A stretch of DNA of 32,756 bases from an uncultured Dorea sp. (GTDB lineage Bacteria; Bacillota; Clostridia; Lachnospirales; Lachnospiraceae), in NCBI GenBank assembly GCA_910577685.1, contig CAJTOH010000043.1, forward strand, positions 1 to 32,756, read 5' to 3'. The notes beneath the pieces are model-generated. The model was not told the DNA's origin. It searched no databases and worked only from the letters and a program-made list of their open reading frames with translations. The position numbers were made by a program, and so were the translations under genes. This document shows positions 1-6,941 of this stretch, piece by piece (within the stretch, counting starts at the first letter, position 1; each line of letters starts with the position of its first letter).

Positions 1-108
1 AAAAAGCAGCATAATCTTTCGACTTTTTTTGTCCAAAGTATTGACATAGATCCAGTAGTCATTTCTATCAAAGAAGGAAAGGATATCTATCTGGAACTTC
101 CGATATAG
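1..108 (+). CDS. C-terminal tail of an unidentified protein (5' end outside window)
   Basis: Frame 1 is open from the first base and stops with TAG at 106-108, giving 35 residues that end in DIYLELPI. The codons look like ordinary coding sequence and the stop is followed 24 bases later by a strong hairpin, as expected at a gene end. There are no recognisable motifs in so short a piece, so I do not name a family. It could also be chance open frame, since 108 bases is short. Confidence 0.5.
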   Translation, partial: KKQHNLSTFFVQSIDIDPVVISIKEGKDIYLELPI

Positions 109-132
109 AGAGCCTGACTTGTTACATGAATA

Positions 133-169
133 GGCAGAGGATCTACAGATCCTCTGCCCGTATTCTTTT
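133..169 (+). terminator. Intrinsic terminator between convergent genes
   Basis: GGCAGAGGATC (133-143) pairs perfectly with GATCCTCTGCC (148-158) around the loop TACA. A T-rich stretch (TATTCTTTT) follows on the + strand, so it should stop the + strand gene ending at 108. The stop codon of the leftward flavodoxin-like gene (143-145) overlaps the arm/loop boundary, so the last codons of that gene form one arm. There is no U-run in the leftward direction. Confidence 0.75.
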
Positions 170-670
170 CAAAATCTTTTCAACAAATACTTTCGCATGC
201 TCTATGTCCAGACTGTCGGGATGAGTCAGAGCCTGATCAAAATTCCGCAGACACAGATTAATCCGAGAAGCGTTCTCGCTGGTCCGCATTGCTTCATATT
301 TTCGGCGTACCTGCTGGGGCATCTTCCCCTGACAGATAAACGCCCCCAGATATTCATTGTCAGATTCGATCCATGCGTTTGCGCTGTGTTCGATAGCGCT
401 GTAATACTCAGGGGAATCGCCCATGCCGCAGGTTCCGAACAGGGCGATTCGTTTACCGCTTAAGTCATTTAGAAAATCGCTGACAGTCATACTGCAGGAG
501 CCCTGATGTACACAGAAGCCTACGAAATAAATACGGGCTTCGGGAATCATCTTGTCCGTCGTAATATCAATCAGGTCTTTGGAGGTCCCCGGAAGATGCG
601 AGAAGATCGTTGCGGCTATTTTTTTCGTATTCCCGGATTCACTTTGATATAATACGAGATATTCCAGCAT
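143..670 (-). CDS. Flavodoxin-like protein
   Basis: A 175-residue protein of about flavodoxin size. Residues 7-18 (YQSESGNTKKIA) match the FMN phosphate-binding loop of flavodoxins, and the alternating strand/helix pattern with IYFVGFCVHQGS and RIALFGTCGMGDSPEYY fits the flavodoxin fold. It is predicted cytosolic and would carry electrons through bound FMN; its partner is not visible here. The start is well set by AAGGAAAGGAG just upstream. It is the last gene of a leftward operon, 30 bases after the J-domain gene. It resembles the Flavodoxin_3-type proteins of gut Clostridia, a group that includes BilS-like reductase accessory proteins, but I cannot assign that role from sequence alone. Confidence 0.8.
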   Translation of the reverse strand: MLEYLVLYQSESGNTKKIAATIFSHLPGTSKDLIDITTDKMIPEARIYFVGFCVHQGSCSMTVSDFLNDLSGKRIALFGTCGMGDSPEYYSAIEHSANAWIESDNEYLGAFICQGKMPQQVRRKYEAMRTSENASRINLCLRNFDQALTHPDSLDIEHAKVFVEKILKRIRAEDL

Positions 671-700
671 GGCTGTCTGCTCCTTTCCTTAGATGATCCG

Positions 701-1372
701 TCAGATATATCCGCCCGGCATACCGCCGCCCCCGCAGCAGAAACCGCTGCCGCAGCACATATTACAGATGATATTGGCAATACAAAGTTTCGTACACCAG
801 TCGCTTCCGCCGGTAAATATAGTCTGATAAGGTCCTTGCTGCTGCTGATACCAGGTCCCTCCGCTCTCGAACCGCCGGACGAGGAACTGGTACTGCAGGT
901 TATCGGGTTCAAGCCGGCATGCTTCCTGCGCATGCTGTAATGCAATAGCGTTATTGCCGGCTCCGGAATTGGCAAGGGCGCTGTAATAATACCAGCGGGC
1001 GTTCCGATCCCGGATTCCGTTCAGAAGGTTCAGGGCTTCCTGATAGTGGCGGCTGTTGATAAAGTTAGAGGCTGCCTTCATATGAAGATCTTCTTCGGTC
1101 CCGCCTCCGGATGCGGCCTGCTGGTACTGCGCGTTAAAACCCCGGAAATTACCGAAACCGCCGTAGGAACCGGAATCCTGACATTCCCGTTCCTGCATAA
1201 TCTGCCGGTAAGCCTGCTGAACCTCTTTGAACCTCGCTTCGGCTTGGTCTTTGTTAGGGTTGTTGATATTCGCGTCCGGATGATATTTTCGGCTTAAGTT
1301 ACGATATGCTTTCTTTATCTCTTCGTCGGATGCGTTCCGGGGTATTCCCAGAACGGCGTATGGATCTGTCAT
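701..1372 (-). CDS. J-domain (DnaJ-like) protein with Cys/Gly-rich tail
   Basis: This 223-residue protein opens with a full J domain (residues 1-65: DPYAVLGIPRNASDEEIKKAYRNL) that carries the HPD signature at residues 31-33, needed to stimulate DnaK ATPase. It lacks the G/F, zinc-finger and C-terminal substrate domains of true DnaJ. Instead it has a helical TPR-like middle (about 95-165, with YYYSALANSGAGNNAIALQHAQEACRLEP-type helices; only the pattern is cited) and a tail rich in Cys and Gly (CNMCCGSGFCCGGGG). The start overlaps the DUF5685 stop as ATGA, which points to translational coupling. It is probably a specialised co-chaperone that delivers a client to DnaK; the DUF5685 protein is the obvious candidate client, but this is inference. 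Confidence 0.88.
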   Translation of the reverse strand: MTDPYAVLGIPRNASDEEIKKAYRNLSRKYHPDANINNPNKDQAEARFKEVQQAYRQIMQERECQDSGSYGGFGNFRGFNAQYQQAASGGGTEEDLHMKAASNFINSRHYQEALNLLNGIRDRNARWYYYSALANSGAGNNAIALQHAQEACRLEPDNLQYQFLVRRFESGGTWYQQQQGPYQTIFTGGSDWCTKLCIANIICNMCCGSGFCCGGGGMPGGYI

Positions 1373-2244
1373 CTTTCTTCTCCTGAATCTGAATTATTAT
1401 CGTTAGTGATATCAGAGGGCGTATTCATACTCTCTCTGACTTGCGCATAACGGCACCAAACACCGGAATATAGTATATTACGAAGGATGTCGGTATGCAA
1501 GAGGATCGGCAGTTTTTCAAATTCACGGGAACATTCTGCCATCATAAGCGTCATGAGATTCCGGCAATTATCTGAAAATCGGGGATCGCTGCGATATGCT
1601 TCTTTAAAAGGATTGTAATTACCGGAGCGGATATCCTTTTCCACATCCTCGTAGGCGTCCATCAGATAAATGAACTTCCCCAGAAAGAAGCCGATCTTCC
1701 GAAGGGAAGCTTCCCATTCGTCGCTGCGGTACGCGAACAGCTCCGCCATAATGTTTCCAAACAGGCCGGCCATCAGGTCTAGGTTCTGTTCATTCTCGCG
1801 CTCTAAAGCAGACAAACGTTTTAAGTTGGCCGAGACTGCGGCAACCTTGGACGGATACTGCCGGCGGATCTGCTTCACGCGGGACGCAAGGAGCCTTGCG
1901 GCAATATACCCTTTCCGGCTATGATCATCCTCCCAGTCGTCTTTACATTTAAAGTAGGATAAAATGATGTTGACGGCGGCGGCGTACTCCGTGAATTCGT
2001 TAGTTCTTGAAGTATGCTTTTGGAAGGGGTGCGCGGCGCAATTCACGGTTTCTTTCTTTGTATCCGGCTCATATAGCCCGGTCAGGAGAATAATCAGGAA
2101 TGTCATGTCAAAAGACAGCGTTATCTGCCCGCGGATACCATAATGCTCTTTCAGACATTTGCAGAAACCGCAATAGTAAGAGTGGTATATGTCGTAATCC
2201 TTAAACTTCATCTCCGCCTTGTTGATTGAAATATATCCAAACAT
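1369..2244 (-). CDS. DUF5685 family protein
   Basis: The start is set at the ATG at 2244, giving 291 residues that begin MFGYISINKAEMKFKDYDIY, the usual DUF5685 opening; an in-frame extension to 2448 is rejected because it would overlap the upstream gene and lacks a ribosome site, whereas GAGG lies 6 bases before 2244. Conserved-looking cysteines sit at 25, 28 and 30 (YYCGFCKC) and Cys67-Ala-Ala-His70, suggesting a metal- or cofactor-binding site. The rest is predicted helical with several Asp/Glu-rich stretches (DDWEDDHS, DAYEDVEKD). There is no signal peptide. The function is unknown. It sits between a zinc-ribbon membrane protein and a J-domain protein in one operon. Confidence 0.85.
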   Translation of the reverse strand: MFGYISINKAEMKFKDYDIYHSYYCGFCKCLKEHYGIRGQITLSFDMTFLIILLTGLYEPDTKKETVNCAAHPFQKHTSRTNEFTEYAAAVNIILSYFKCKDDWEDDHSRKGYIAARLLASRVKQIRRQYPSKVAAVSANLKRLSALERENEQNLDLMAGLFGNIMAELFAYRSDEWEASLRKIGFFLGKFIYLMDAYEDVEKDIRSGNYNPFKEAYRSDPRFSDNCRNLMTLMMAECSREFEKLPILLHTDILRNILYSGVWCRYAQVRESMNTPSDITNDNNSDSGEER

Positions 2245-2258
2245 TAGAAACCTCGTCT

Positions 2259-2654
2259 TTAACTGTTTTTGATAAATGTCGAGCTGCACTTGGGACACCG
2301 GATCTCGATACGTCCTTTGCCCCGGGGAATACGGATCTTCTGACGGCAGGCGGGACATTTGTAGATATGATGGGTCTTGCGTTGTATCATCAGGTTCTTC
2401 TGTTTGTAAACGGCGGTCCGTAACTTGTATGTCTTGTTCAGATACCATTGGTTTTCCGAAGAACGTTTATAGATATTTCTGGAAAACATGCGGAAATAAG
2501 TGAAAATAATACATGCCCAGGATATAACGGACAGAATCAGGCTGCCGTTCCAGCTCGCCAGAATCATAGTGACAAGCCCTGTAATAATCGTAAATTTGCC
2601 GAGTGAATCCATTCCGTAACGGCCGTACATAAATCGGATCAGTTTTTCTTTCAT
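2259..2654 (-). CDS. Small membrane protein with C-terminal zinc ribbon
   Basis: 131 residues from the ATG at 2654, with AGGAGG nine bases upstream; the TTG three codons earlier touches the AGGAGG and is not used. Two hydrophobic segments (about 19-34 and 38-54) form a short membrane hairpin, followed by a basic stretch and a CPAC...CPKC zinc ribbon (Cys100, 103, 120, 123) that would lie in the cytoplasm. It is the first gene of the leftward operon with DUF5685, the J-domain protein and the flavodoxin-like protein, and ends 15 bases before DUF5685 starts. I know no characterised relative; a membrane anchor for the downstream proteins is a reasonable guess only. Confidence 0.78.
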   Translation of the reverse strand: MKEKLIRFMYGRYGMDSLGKFTIITGLVTMILASWNGSLILSVISWACIIFTYFRMFSRNIYKRSSENQWYLNKTYKLRTAVYKQKNLMIQRKTHHIYKCPACRQKIRIPRGKGRIEIRCPKCSSTFIKNS

Positions 2655-2681
2655 GTATATCAACCTCCTAATATATGTTCA

Positions 2682-2709
2682 ATCATACGCCGTATAGGGT
2701 GAAAGTCAA
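2682..2709 (-). promoter_or_regulatory. Promoter of the zinc-ribbon/DUF5685/J-domain/flavodoxin operon
   Basis: Read leftward, TTGACT (2704-2709) and TATGAT (2682-2687) are separated by 16 bases, a near-consensus vegetative promoter. Transcription would start near 2675, about 20 bases before the first ATG at 2654. Confidence 0.65.
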
Positions 2710-2764
2710 TAAATTGCCGATAAAAAATATATAAAGTTTTTAAATGCTTTAATAGAAGGCGCGT

Positions 2765-2780
2765 TCGTGGTATAATGTGT
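2765..2780 (+). promoter_or_regulatory. Extended -10 promoter upstream of cyuA
   Basis: TGG followed by TATAAT (2771-2776) is an extended -10 element. The -35 position is poor (TTTAAT at 2748-2753, 17-base spacing). The start of the cyuA-like gene is about 75 bases downstream. Confidence 0.5.
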
Positions 2781-2853
2781 AATCAGATGCAGATTTTAAG
2801 GCTCTGTGTTACAGGATATCCTTTGAGGATAAAAAATGGAAGAGTGAAATATT

Positions 2854-4158
2854 ATGAAGGAATTAACAAGATTAATCAAAGAAGATATGAAACCGGCTCT
2901 CGGAGTGACGGAACCGGGAGCGATCGCCTATGCGGTTGCCAGCGCGAGGACCTATGTACAAGGAGAGATTACAAAGGTGCGGGTTGCAATGAATTCCGGG
3001 ATGTATAAGAACGCTTATACCTGCGGAATCCCGAACTCGTCTCATTTCGGGATTCTGTATGCGGCGGCCCTGGGAGCAGTCGCGGCAGATGCGGGGAAGG
3101 GACTGGAATCACTTGAGGATATTACGCCGAAGGATGATATAAAAGCGGCGGAGATGGTGGATCGCGGGCTGATAGAGGCAGTTTTGGATCATATAGGTTC
3201 GGAGATAACGATAGATGCGACCGTAGAGACGACACAGGATTGCTGCACCGTACATATCCGGGACGCTCATACGAATATTGTTTCTATTGAGAAGAATGGC
3301 ATAGGGATTTATCAGAAAGAAGAAGGGAAGGAGACTGACGGAAGCGGTCATGGAAGACATCCCGCAGGGGAAGGAGAGATCCCGGCCGTGCATCGGTATT
3401 CGCTGCGCGAGATCGTTGAGTATGTCAGGGAAGCGCCGGAGGAAGAGATCTCTTTTATCAGAGAAGCATTTTCCATGAATATGGAACTTTTGGAGGAAGG
3501 AATAGCGTCCGGGAGGACGGTGATTACAAAGCATCTGCTTAAAGAGAACGGAGGAGACGTCATTTCAGACGACGTGCGAAAGACTGCGCAGTTATTGTGC
3601 GGCGGAGCGATTGAAGCGAGGGTGCTGGGGCTTGGAAGACCGGCAATGAGTATTACCGGAAGCGGAGCTCATGGGATTATTGCAACCATGCCGCTTTTGG
3701 CACAGTATAAGGCGGGAGGAACCCGGACGGACGAGGCGCTGCTTCTGAGGGCGGCTGCGCTTAGCTATCTGGTTACCATGTATATAAAGGAATATTCGGG
3801 GAGACTGTCCGCATTCTGCGGCTGCGGTATTGCGGCAGGAACAGGGATGGCGTGCGGCCTTGCATTTATGAAAGGGGCAAAAGACGGCGAGATTGCCGGT
3901 GTGATTCAAAATATGGCGAGCGGACTGACCGGTATGATTTGCGACGGAGGAAACCACGGGTGTACTATGAAAGGGATTGTTGCCGTGGACGCGGCGTTTC
4001 GCGCCGTGGATCTGGCGCTGGCCGGCGTATGTATCGAAAGTATCCACGGGATTAACGGGAGAACGCCGGAAGATACCATGCGGTATATGGGGATGATCGC
4101 GTCCCCCGGAATGGCGGAGACAGAAAAGACAATCGTAGAGATTATGCAGCAGAAGTGA
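2854..4158 (+). CDS. cyuA: L-cysteine desulfidase-like protein (UPF0597/CyuA family)
   Basis: 434 residues, the usual length for the family that includes E. coli CyuA (YhaM) and the archaeal L-cysteine desulfidase; these iron-sulfur enzymes convert cysteine to pyruvate, ammonia and sulfide. Family landmarks are the N-terminal ALGVTEPGAIAYA, TCGIPNS with Cys57, FCGCGIAAGTG with Cys322/324, and CDGGNHGCTMK with Cys363/370, the likely cluster and substrate residues. It is related to the serine dehydratase alpha subunit, so serine or another amino acid is a possible substrate. It stands as the first gene of a rightward run; the sortase start lies just past its stop. There is no CyuP-type transporter or CyuR regulator in the window. 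Confidence 0.85.
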   Translation: MKELTRLIKEDMKPALGVTEPGAIAYAVASARTYVQGEITKVRVAMNSGMYKNAYTCGIPNSSHFGILYAAALGAVAADAGKGLESLEDITPKDDIKAAEMVDRGLIEAVLDHIGSEITIDATVETTQDCCTVHIRDAHTNIVSIEKNGIGIYQKEEGKETDGSGHGRHPAGEGEIPAVHRYSLREIVEYVREAPEEEISFIREAFSMNMELLEEGIASGRTVITKHLLKENGGDVISDDVRKTAQLLCGGAIEARVLGLGRPAMSITGSGAHGIIATMPLLAQYKAGGTRTDEALLLRAAALSYLVTMYIKEYSGRLSAFCGCGIAAGTGMACGLAFMKGAKDGEIAGVIQNMASGLTGMICDGGNHGCTMKGIVAVDAAFRAVDLALAGVCIESIHGINGRTPEDTMRYMGMIASPGMAETEKTIVEIMQQK

Positions 4159-4169
4159 GGTGCGGGATC

Positions 4170-5324
4170 ATGGAAGAGATTAAGAATAGAAGCAGTAAAA
4201 GCGCCGGCGGCAGAAGGCCGGATGGTAAAAGCATCAGTCCGAAGAGTTCAGGCGGCAGGCCGACGGACGGAAGGAGTATCCGCGGCAGAGGTACGTCGGA
4301 AAAGGCGACGGACGGAAGGAGTATCCGCGGCAGAGGTACGTCGGAAAGACCGACGGACGGAAAGAGCGTAAGGAGAAGCGGCAACCGAGAAGGTATGAAG
4401 GAGAGGCCGACGGACGGAAGAAGTATCCGCGGCAGAAGCGCGGACGGTAAGAGTATCAGCCACAGGAACGCAGACGGCAAGAGCATACGCCACAGCAGGA
4501 ACAGGGACGATAGGAACCTTCATGATGAAGGGATAGCCGACGGCGAGGCAAGATCCGGGAACAGACATGGGGGGCGAAGGAGAAAGAAGAAAAAGAACAA
4601 TCTGTTGACGAATATAATCATGGTTGTGGCTGTGGCCGTGTTCTGTGTATCCGCCTTTCAGTTGGTCCGCATCGGAAAGGGGTACTACGACGGAAGAAGC
4701 GAATATGAGAAGATCCGCGAGCTGGCGATTGAAAAGAATAAAAAGGACGGACCCAAATTCCAGGTGAATTTTGACGAGCTGAGGACGCTGAATCCCGACA
4801 CGATTGCTTGGCTGAGATTCGACCCGGAACCGGCGGCGATTAATTATCCGGTGGTACAGGGAAAAGATAATGAGGAATATCTTCACAAGACGTTTTCTGC
4901 CAATGAGAATACGCTGGGAACTATTTTCCTGAATGTAGATAATAATGCGAATTTTCTTGACGAGAATTCCCTTATATACGGACATTATATGAACGACGGT
5001 TCCATGTTCCGCCATTTGGAGGATTATAAGGATAAGAAATTCTGGGAGGCGAACCCGTATTTTTATATCTATACGCCGGACGGGCAGGAATTGGTTTACC
5101 ATATCTACTCAGTGGGAGAGGTGCTGGATACTTCGGAGACATATCTGACGGATTTCCCCACCAATGACGATTACCAGAAGTTTCTGGATATGACGAAGGA
5201 TGTTGCGATGTATGACACGGGGATCGAGGTGACCACGGGCGATACCATTGTTACCCTGTCTACCTGTACCAGCGCGAATAATGACCACAGATTTGTAGTC
5301 CGGGGTGTGAAAGTAAAGGAGTAG
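4170..5324 (+). CDS. Class B sortase with repetitive basic N-terminal extension
   Basis: 384 residues from the ATG at 4170 (a GTG at 4155 lacks a ribosome site). The C-terminal part is a class B sortase: His272 in YGHYM, Cys366 in TLSTCTS and Arg374 in HRFVV form the catalytic triad of this cysteine transpeptidase, which joins sorting-signal proteins to the cell wall. One membrane segment lies at about 145-168. What is odd is the roughly 142-residue cytoplasmic N-terminus, which is Arg/Gly/Ser-rich and built of tandem 15-residue units like RPTDGRSIRGRGTSE; typical SrtB has only a short cytoplasmic tail. DUF951 follows at once. The LPKTG protein at 22725-27194 is a possible substrate, though class B enzymes often prefer other signals. 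Confidence 0.9.
   Translation: MEEIKNRSSKSAGGRRPDGKSISPKSSGGRPTDGRSIRGRGTSEKATDGRSIRGRGTSERPTDGKSVRRSGNREGMKERPTDGRSIRGRSADGKSISHRNADGKSIRHSRNRDDRNLHDEGIADGEARSGNRHGGRRRKKKKNNLLTNIIMVVAVAVFCVSAFQLVRIGKGYYDGRSEYEKIRELAIEKNKKDGPKFQVNFDELRTLNPDTIAWLRFDPEPAAINYPVVQGKDNEEYLHKTFSANENTLGTIFLNVDNNANFLDENSLIYGHYMNDGSMFRHLEDYKDKKFWEANPYFYIYTPDGQELVYHIYSVGEVLDTSETYLTDFPTNDDYQKFLDMTKDVAMYDTGIEVTTGDTIVTLSTCTSANNDHRFVVRGVKVKE
4261..4395 (+). repeat. 45-bp tandem repeats inside the sortase gene
   Basis: Units start at 4261, 4306 and 4351 with CGACGGACGGAA and a 45-base period; the first two are almost identical and the third diverges after about 15 bases. Shorter pieces of the same motif (GACGG.AAGAGTATC) recur up to about 4500. 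Each unit encodes 15 residues, so copy-number change would keep the frame. Confidence 0.85.
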
Positions 5325-5327
5325 ATC

Positions 5328-5540
5328 ATGAAGAACGATTATGTATATGAAGTCGGGGATGTGGTGACGCTTAAAAAGCAGCATCCATGCGGGAGTAAGG
5401 AGTGGGAGATTCTGAGGGTCGGAGCGGACTTCCGTCTGAAATGTCTGGGCTGCAGTCACCAGATTATGATCGCCCGTAAACTTGTGGAAAAAAATACGAA
5501 GGATTTGCGAAAAAAGGTTGAAACAAGCCCAGAATTATGA
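5328..5540 (+). CDS. DUF951 family protein
   Basis: 70 residues with the DUF951 layout: YEVGDVVTLKKQHPCGSKEWEILRVGADFRLKCLGC. Cys22, Cys40 and Cys43 look like metal ligands in a small beta-barrel resembling an RNA- or DNA-binding fold. The function is unknown, but in Firmicutes the gene commonly lies directly before rpsF, as here. The start uses AAGGAG that overlaps the end of the sortase gene, so the two are probably cotranscribed. The promoter for rpsF lies within its last codons. Confidence 0.88.
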   Translation: MKNDYVYEVGDVVTLKKQHPCGSKEWEILRVGADFRLKCLGCSHQIMIARKLVEKNTKDLRKKVETSPEL

Positions 5541-5546
5541 TATCAT
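5518..5546 (+). promoter_or_regulatory. Strong promoter for rpsF-ssb-rpsR
   Basis: TTGAAA (5518-5523), a 17-base spacer and TATCAT (5541-5546) preceded by TGA at 5538-5540 (extended -10). The -35 is inside the last codons of the DUF951 gene. The start would be near 5553, leaving a leader of about 120 bases before rpsF. Confidence 0.75.
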
Positions 5547-5570
5547 AGTAAACCGTGATACAATGAATCT

Positions 5571-5640
5571 GTCCGTCGCAGACGGCAGATATCCTTGCTC
5601 CCGCAGGAGGGATTGGAGATCAATCTCCGGCAGGACGGGG
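5571..5640 (+). promoter_or_regulatory. Structured 5' leader of rpsF (candidate S6:S18 autoregulatory RNA)
   Basis: The 120-base leader contains three small hairpins in a row: CCGTC/GACGG (5573-5585), CTCC/GGAG (5598-5609) and GGAGA/TCTCC (about 5615-5628). Ribosomal protein S6:S18 binds its own mRNA leader in several Firmicutes and in E. coli at a structure exposing a CCG motif, and CCG occurs just after the third hairpin. Match to that family is not tested, so this is a candidate only. Confidence 0.35.
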
Positions 5641-5672
5641 GCCAGAAGACCAGAAGGAGGTGCAGAGACGAC

Positions 5673-5960
5673 ATGAACAAATACGAATTAGCTGTTGTTG
5701 TCAGTGCAAAGATCGAAGATGACGAGAGAGCACAGGTAGTCGAGAAGGTGAAGGCGTTAGTAGAGCGCTTCGGCGGCCAGATCTCAGACGTCGATGAATG
5801 GGGTAAGAGAAGATTAGCTTACGAGATTCAGAAGATGAGAGAAGCATACTACTATTTCATCCACTTCGATGCTAAAGCTGATGTTCCGGGCGAGATTGAG
5901 CAGAGAATCCGCATTATGGACAACGTGATCAGGTATTTATGCGTTAGACAGGAAGCATAA
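5673..5960 (+). CDS. rpsF: 30S ribosomal protein S6
   Basis: 95 residues starting MNKYELAVVVSAKIEDDERA, the normal size and opening for S6; the frame is open further upstream but AAGGAGGTG lies just before 5673 and the extension has no family similarity. S6 sits on the platform of the 30S subunit and pairs with S18, whose gene is two positions downstream. Conserved features include the middle GGQISDVDEWGKRRLAYEI and the C-terminal IRYLCVR. It is first in the operon rpsF-ssb-rpsR, an arrangement shared by most Firmicutes. Confidence 0.98.
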   Translation: MNKYELAVVVSAKIEDDERAQVVEKVKALVERFGGQISDVDEWGKRRLAYEIQKMREAYYYFIHFDAKADVPGEIEQRIRIMDNVIRYLCVRQEA

Positions 5961-5981
5961 GCAGGAAGTAGAGGTAATTAT

Positions 5982-6428
5982 ATGAATAAAGTAATTTTGA
6001 TGGGACGCTTAACAAGAGATCCGGAAGTGAGATACTCTCAGGGAGAGAACTCATTGGCGATTGCCAGATATACGCTTGCCGTTGACCGCAGATTTAAGCG
6101 GGACGGAGAGGCAAGCGCGGACTTTATCAACTGCGTGGCGTTTGGGAAAGCGGCGGAGCATGCCGAGAGATTCTACCGTCAGGGGCTTAAGGTCGTAATC
6201 GCCGGACGTATCCAGACGGGAAGTTACACGAACAAGGACGGCGTGAAGGTCTACACGACAGAGGTTGTGGTAGAAGAGCAGGAATTTGCCGAGAGCAAGG
6301 CTGTGAGCGACGCCAATGCCGGAGGTTACCGTCAAGCTCCCTCACCGGCGCCGGCTCCTGTTTCGGATGCAGGCGACGGCTTCATGAATATTCCGGATGG
6401 AATTGATGAAGAATTACCGTTTAATTAG
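5982..6428 (+). CDS. ssb: Single-stranded DNA-binding protein
   Basis: 148 residues with the OB-fold start MNKVILMGRLTRDPEVRY, then SLAIARYTLAVDRRFKR, DFINCVAFGKAAEHAERF and IAGRIQTGSYTNKDG, as in bacterial SSB. A flexible Ala/Pro-rich linker follows and the acidic tip DEELPFN at the very C-terminus is the docking site for replication and repair partners. It coats single-stranded DNA as a tetramer in replication, recombination and repair. The gene starts 21 bases after rpsF and lies between the S6 and S18 genes. Confidence 0.98.
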   Translation: MNKVILMGRLTRDPEVRYSQGENSLAIARYTLAVDRRFKRDGEASADFINCVAFGKAAEHAERFYRQGLKVVIAGRIQTGSYTNKDGVKVYTTEVVVEEQEFAESKAVSDANAGGYRQAPSPAPAPVSDAGDGFMNIPDGIDEELPFN

Positions 6429-6490
6429 GTCCCGGGCAGAGCGGGAGCGATGCAGGGCTTTATTGAAATTGAGACGAGGAGGTAATAACC

Positions 6491-6757
6491 ATGGCTTACG
6501 ATAAAGGCAATCGTCCGGAAGGCGGCTTCAAGAGAAGAGGCGGCGGACGCAGAAGAAAGAAAGTATGCGTATTCTGCGGTAAGGAGAATAACGAGATCGA
6601 CTACAAGGATGTAGCGAAGTTAAGAAAGTACATCTCTGAGAGAGGCAAGATTCTTCCAAGAAGAATCACAGGCAACTGTGCAAAGCATCAGAGAGCTCTC
6701 ACGGTAGCAATCAAGAGGGCGCGCCATATTGCTTTGATGCCGTATGTGCAGGAGTAA
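6491..6757 (+). CDS. rpsR: 30S ribosomal protein S18
   Basis: 88 residues with the S18 core: KKVCVFCGKENNEIDYKDVAKLRKYISERGKILPRRITGNCAKHQR. A Gly/Arg-rich N-terminus precedes it. The CVFC pair and the later Cys are the zinc-type residues kept in some S18 proteins. S18 binds 16S rRNA together with S6. The ribosome site GAGGAGG lies just upstream of the ATG and a strong terminator follows, closing the operon. Confidence 0.98.
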   Translation: MAYDKGNRPEGGFKRRGGGRRRKKVCVFCGKENNEIDYKDVAKLRKYISERGKILPRRITGNCAKHQRALTVAIKRARHIALMPYVQE

Positions 6758-6785
6758 TTGAAGGTACTATAAGAGAAGATTATGG

Positions 6786-6818
6786 GCTGTTGGGAAGTTG
6801 TTTCCCGGCAGCTTTTTT
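6786..6818 (+). terminator. Intrinsic terminator after rpsR
   Basis: An 11-bp stem (GCTGTTGGGAA at 6786-6796 with TTCCCGGCAGC at 6802-6812, two G-U pairs) around a 5-base loop, followed directly by TTTTTT. A classic rho-independent terminator for the rpsF operon. Confidence 0.92.
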
Positions 6819-6941
6819 GCGGTAGGGCATAATTGTTGATTTTTCTTGTATTATTGTATATTTGAAATTTCTTTGCCTTGCGCTCCTCTCTTTTTTTTGG
6901 TACATTAAGTATATAAGTTAGTGGGAAGGCATTGAGAATCT

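Noticed and set aside
2245..2448. In-frame N-terminal extension of the DUF5685 gene
   Set aside because: It overlaps the zinc-ribbon gene on the same strand, and family similarity plus a ribosome site both begin at 2244.
4142..5102. Antisense open frames over the sortase repeats (Leu/Pro-rich LLPS repeats)
   Set aside because: They mirror the periodic repeat of the sense gene, have no ribosome site or family match, and the sense frame has the catalytic triad.
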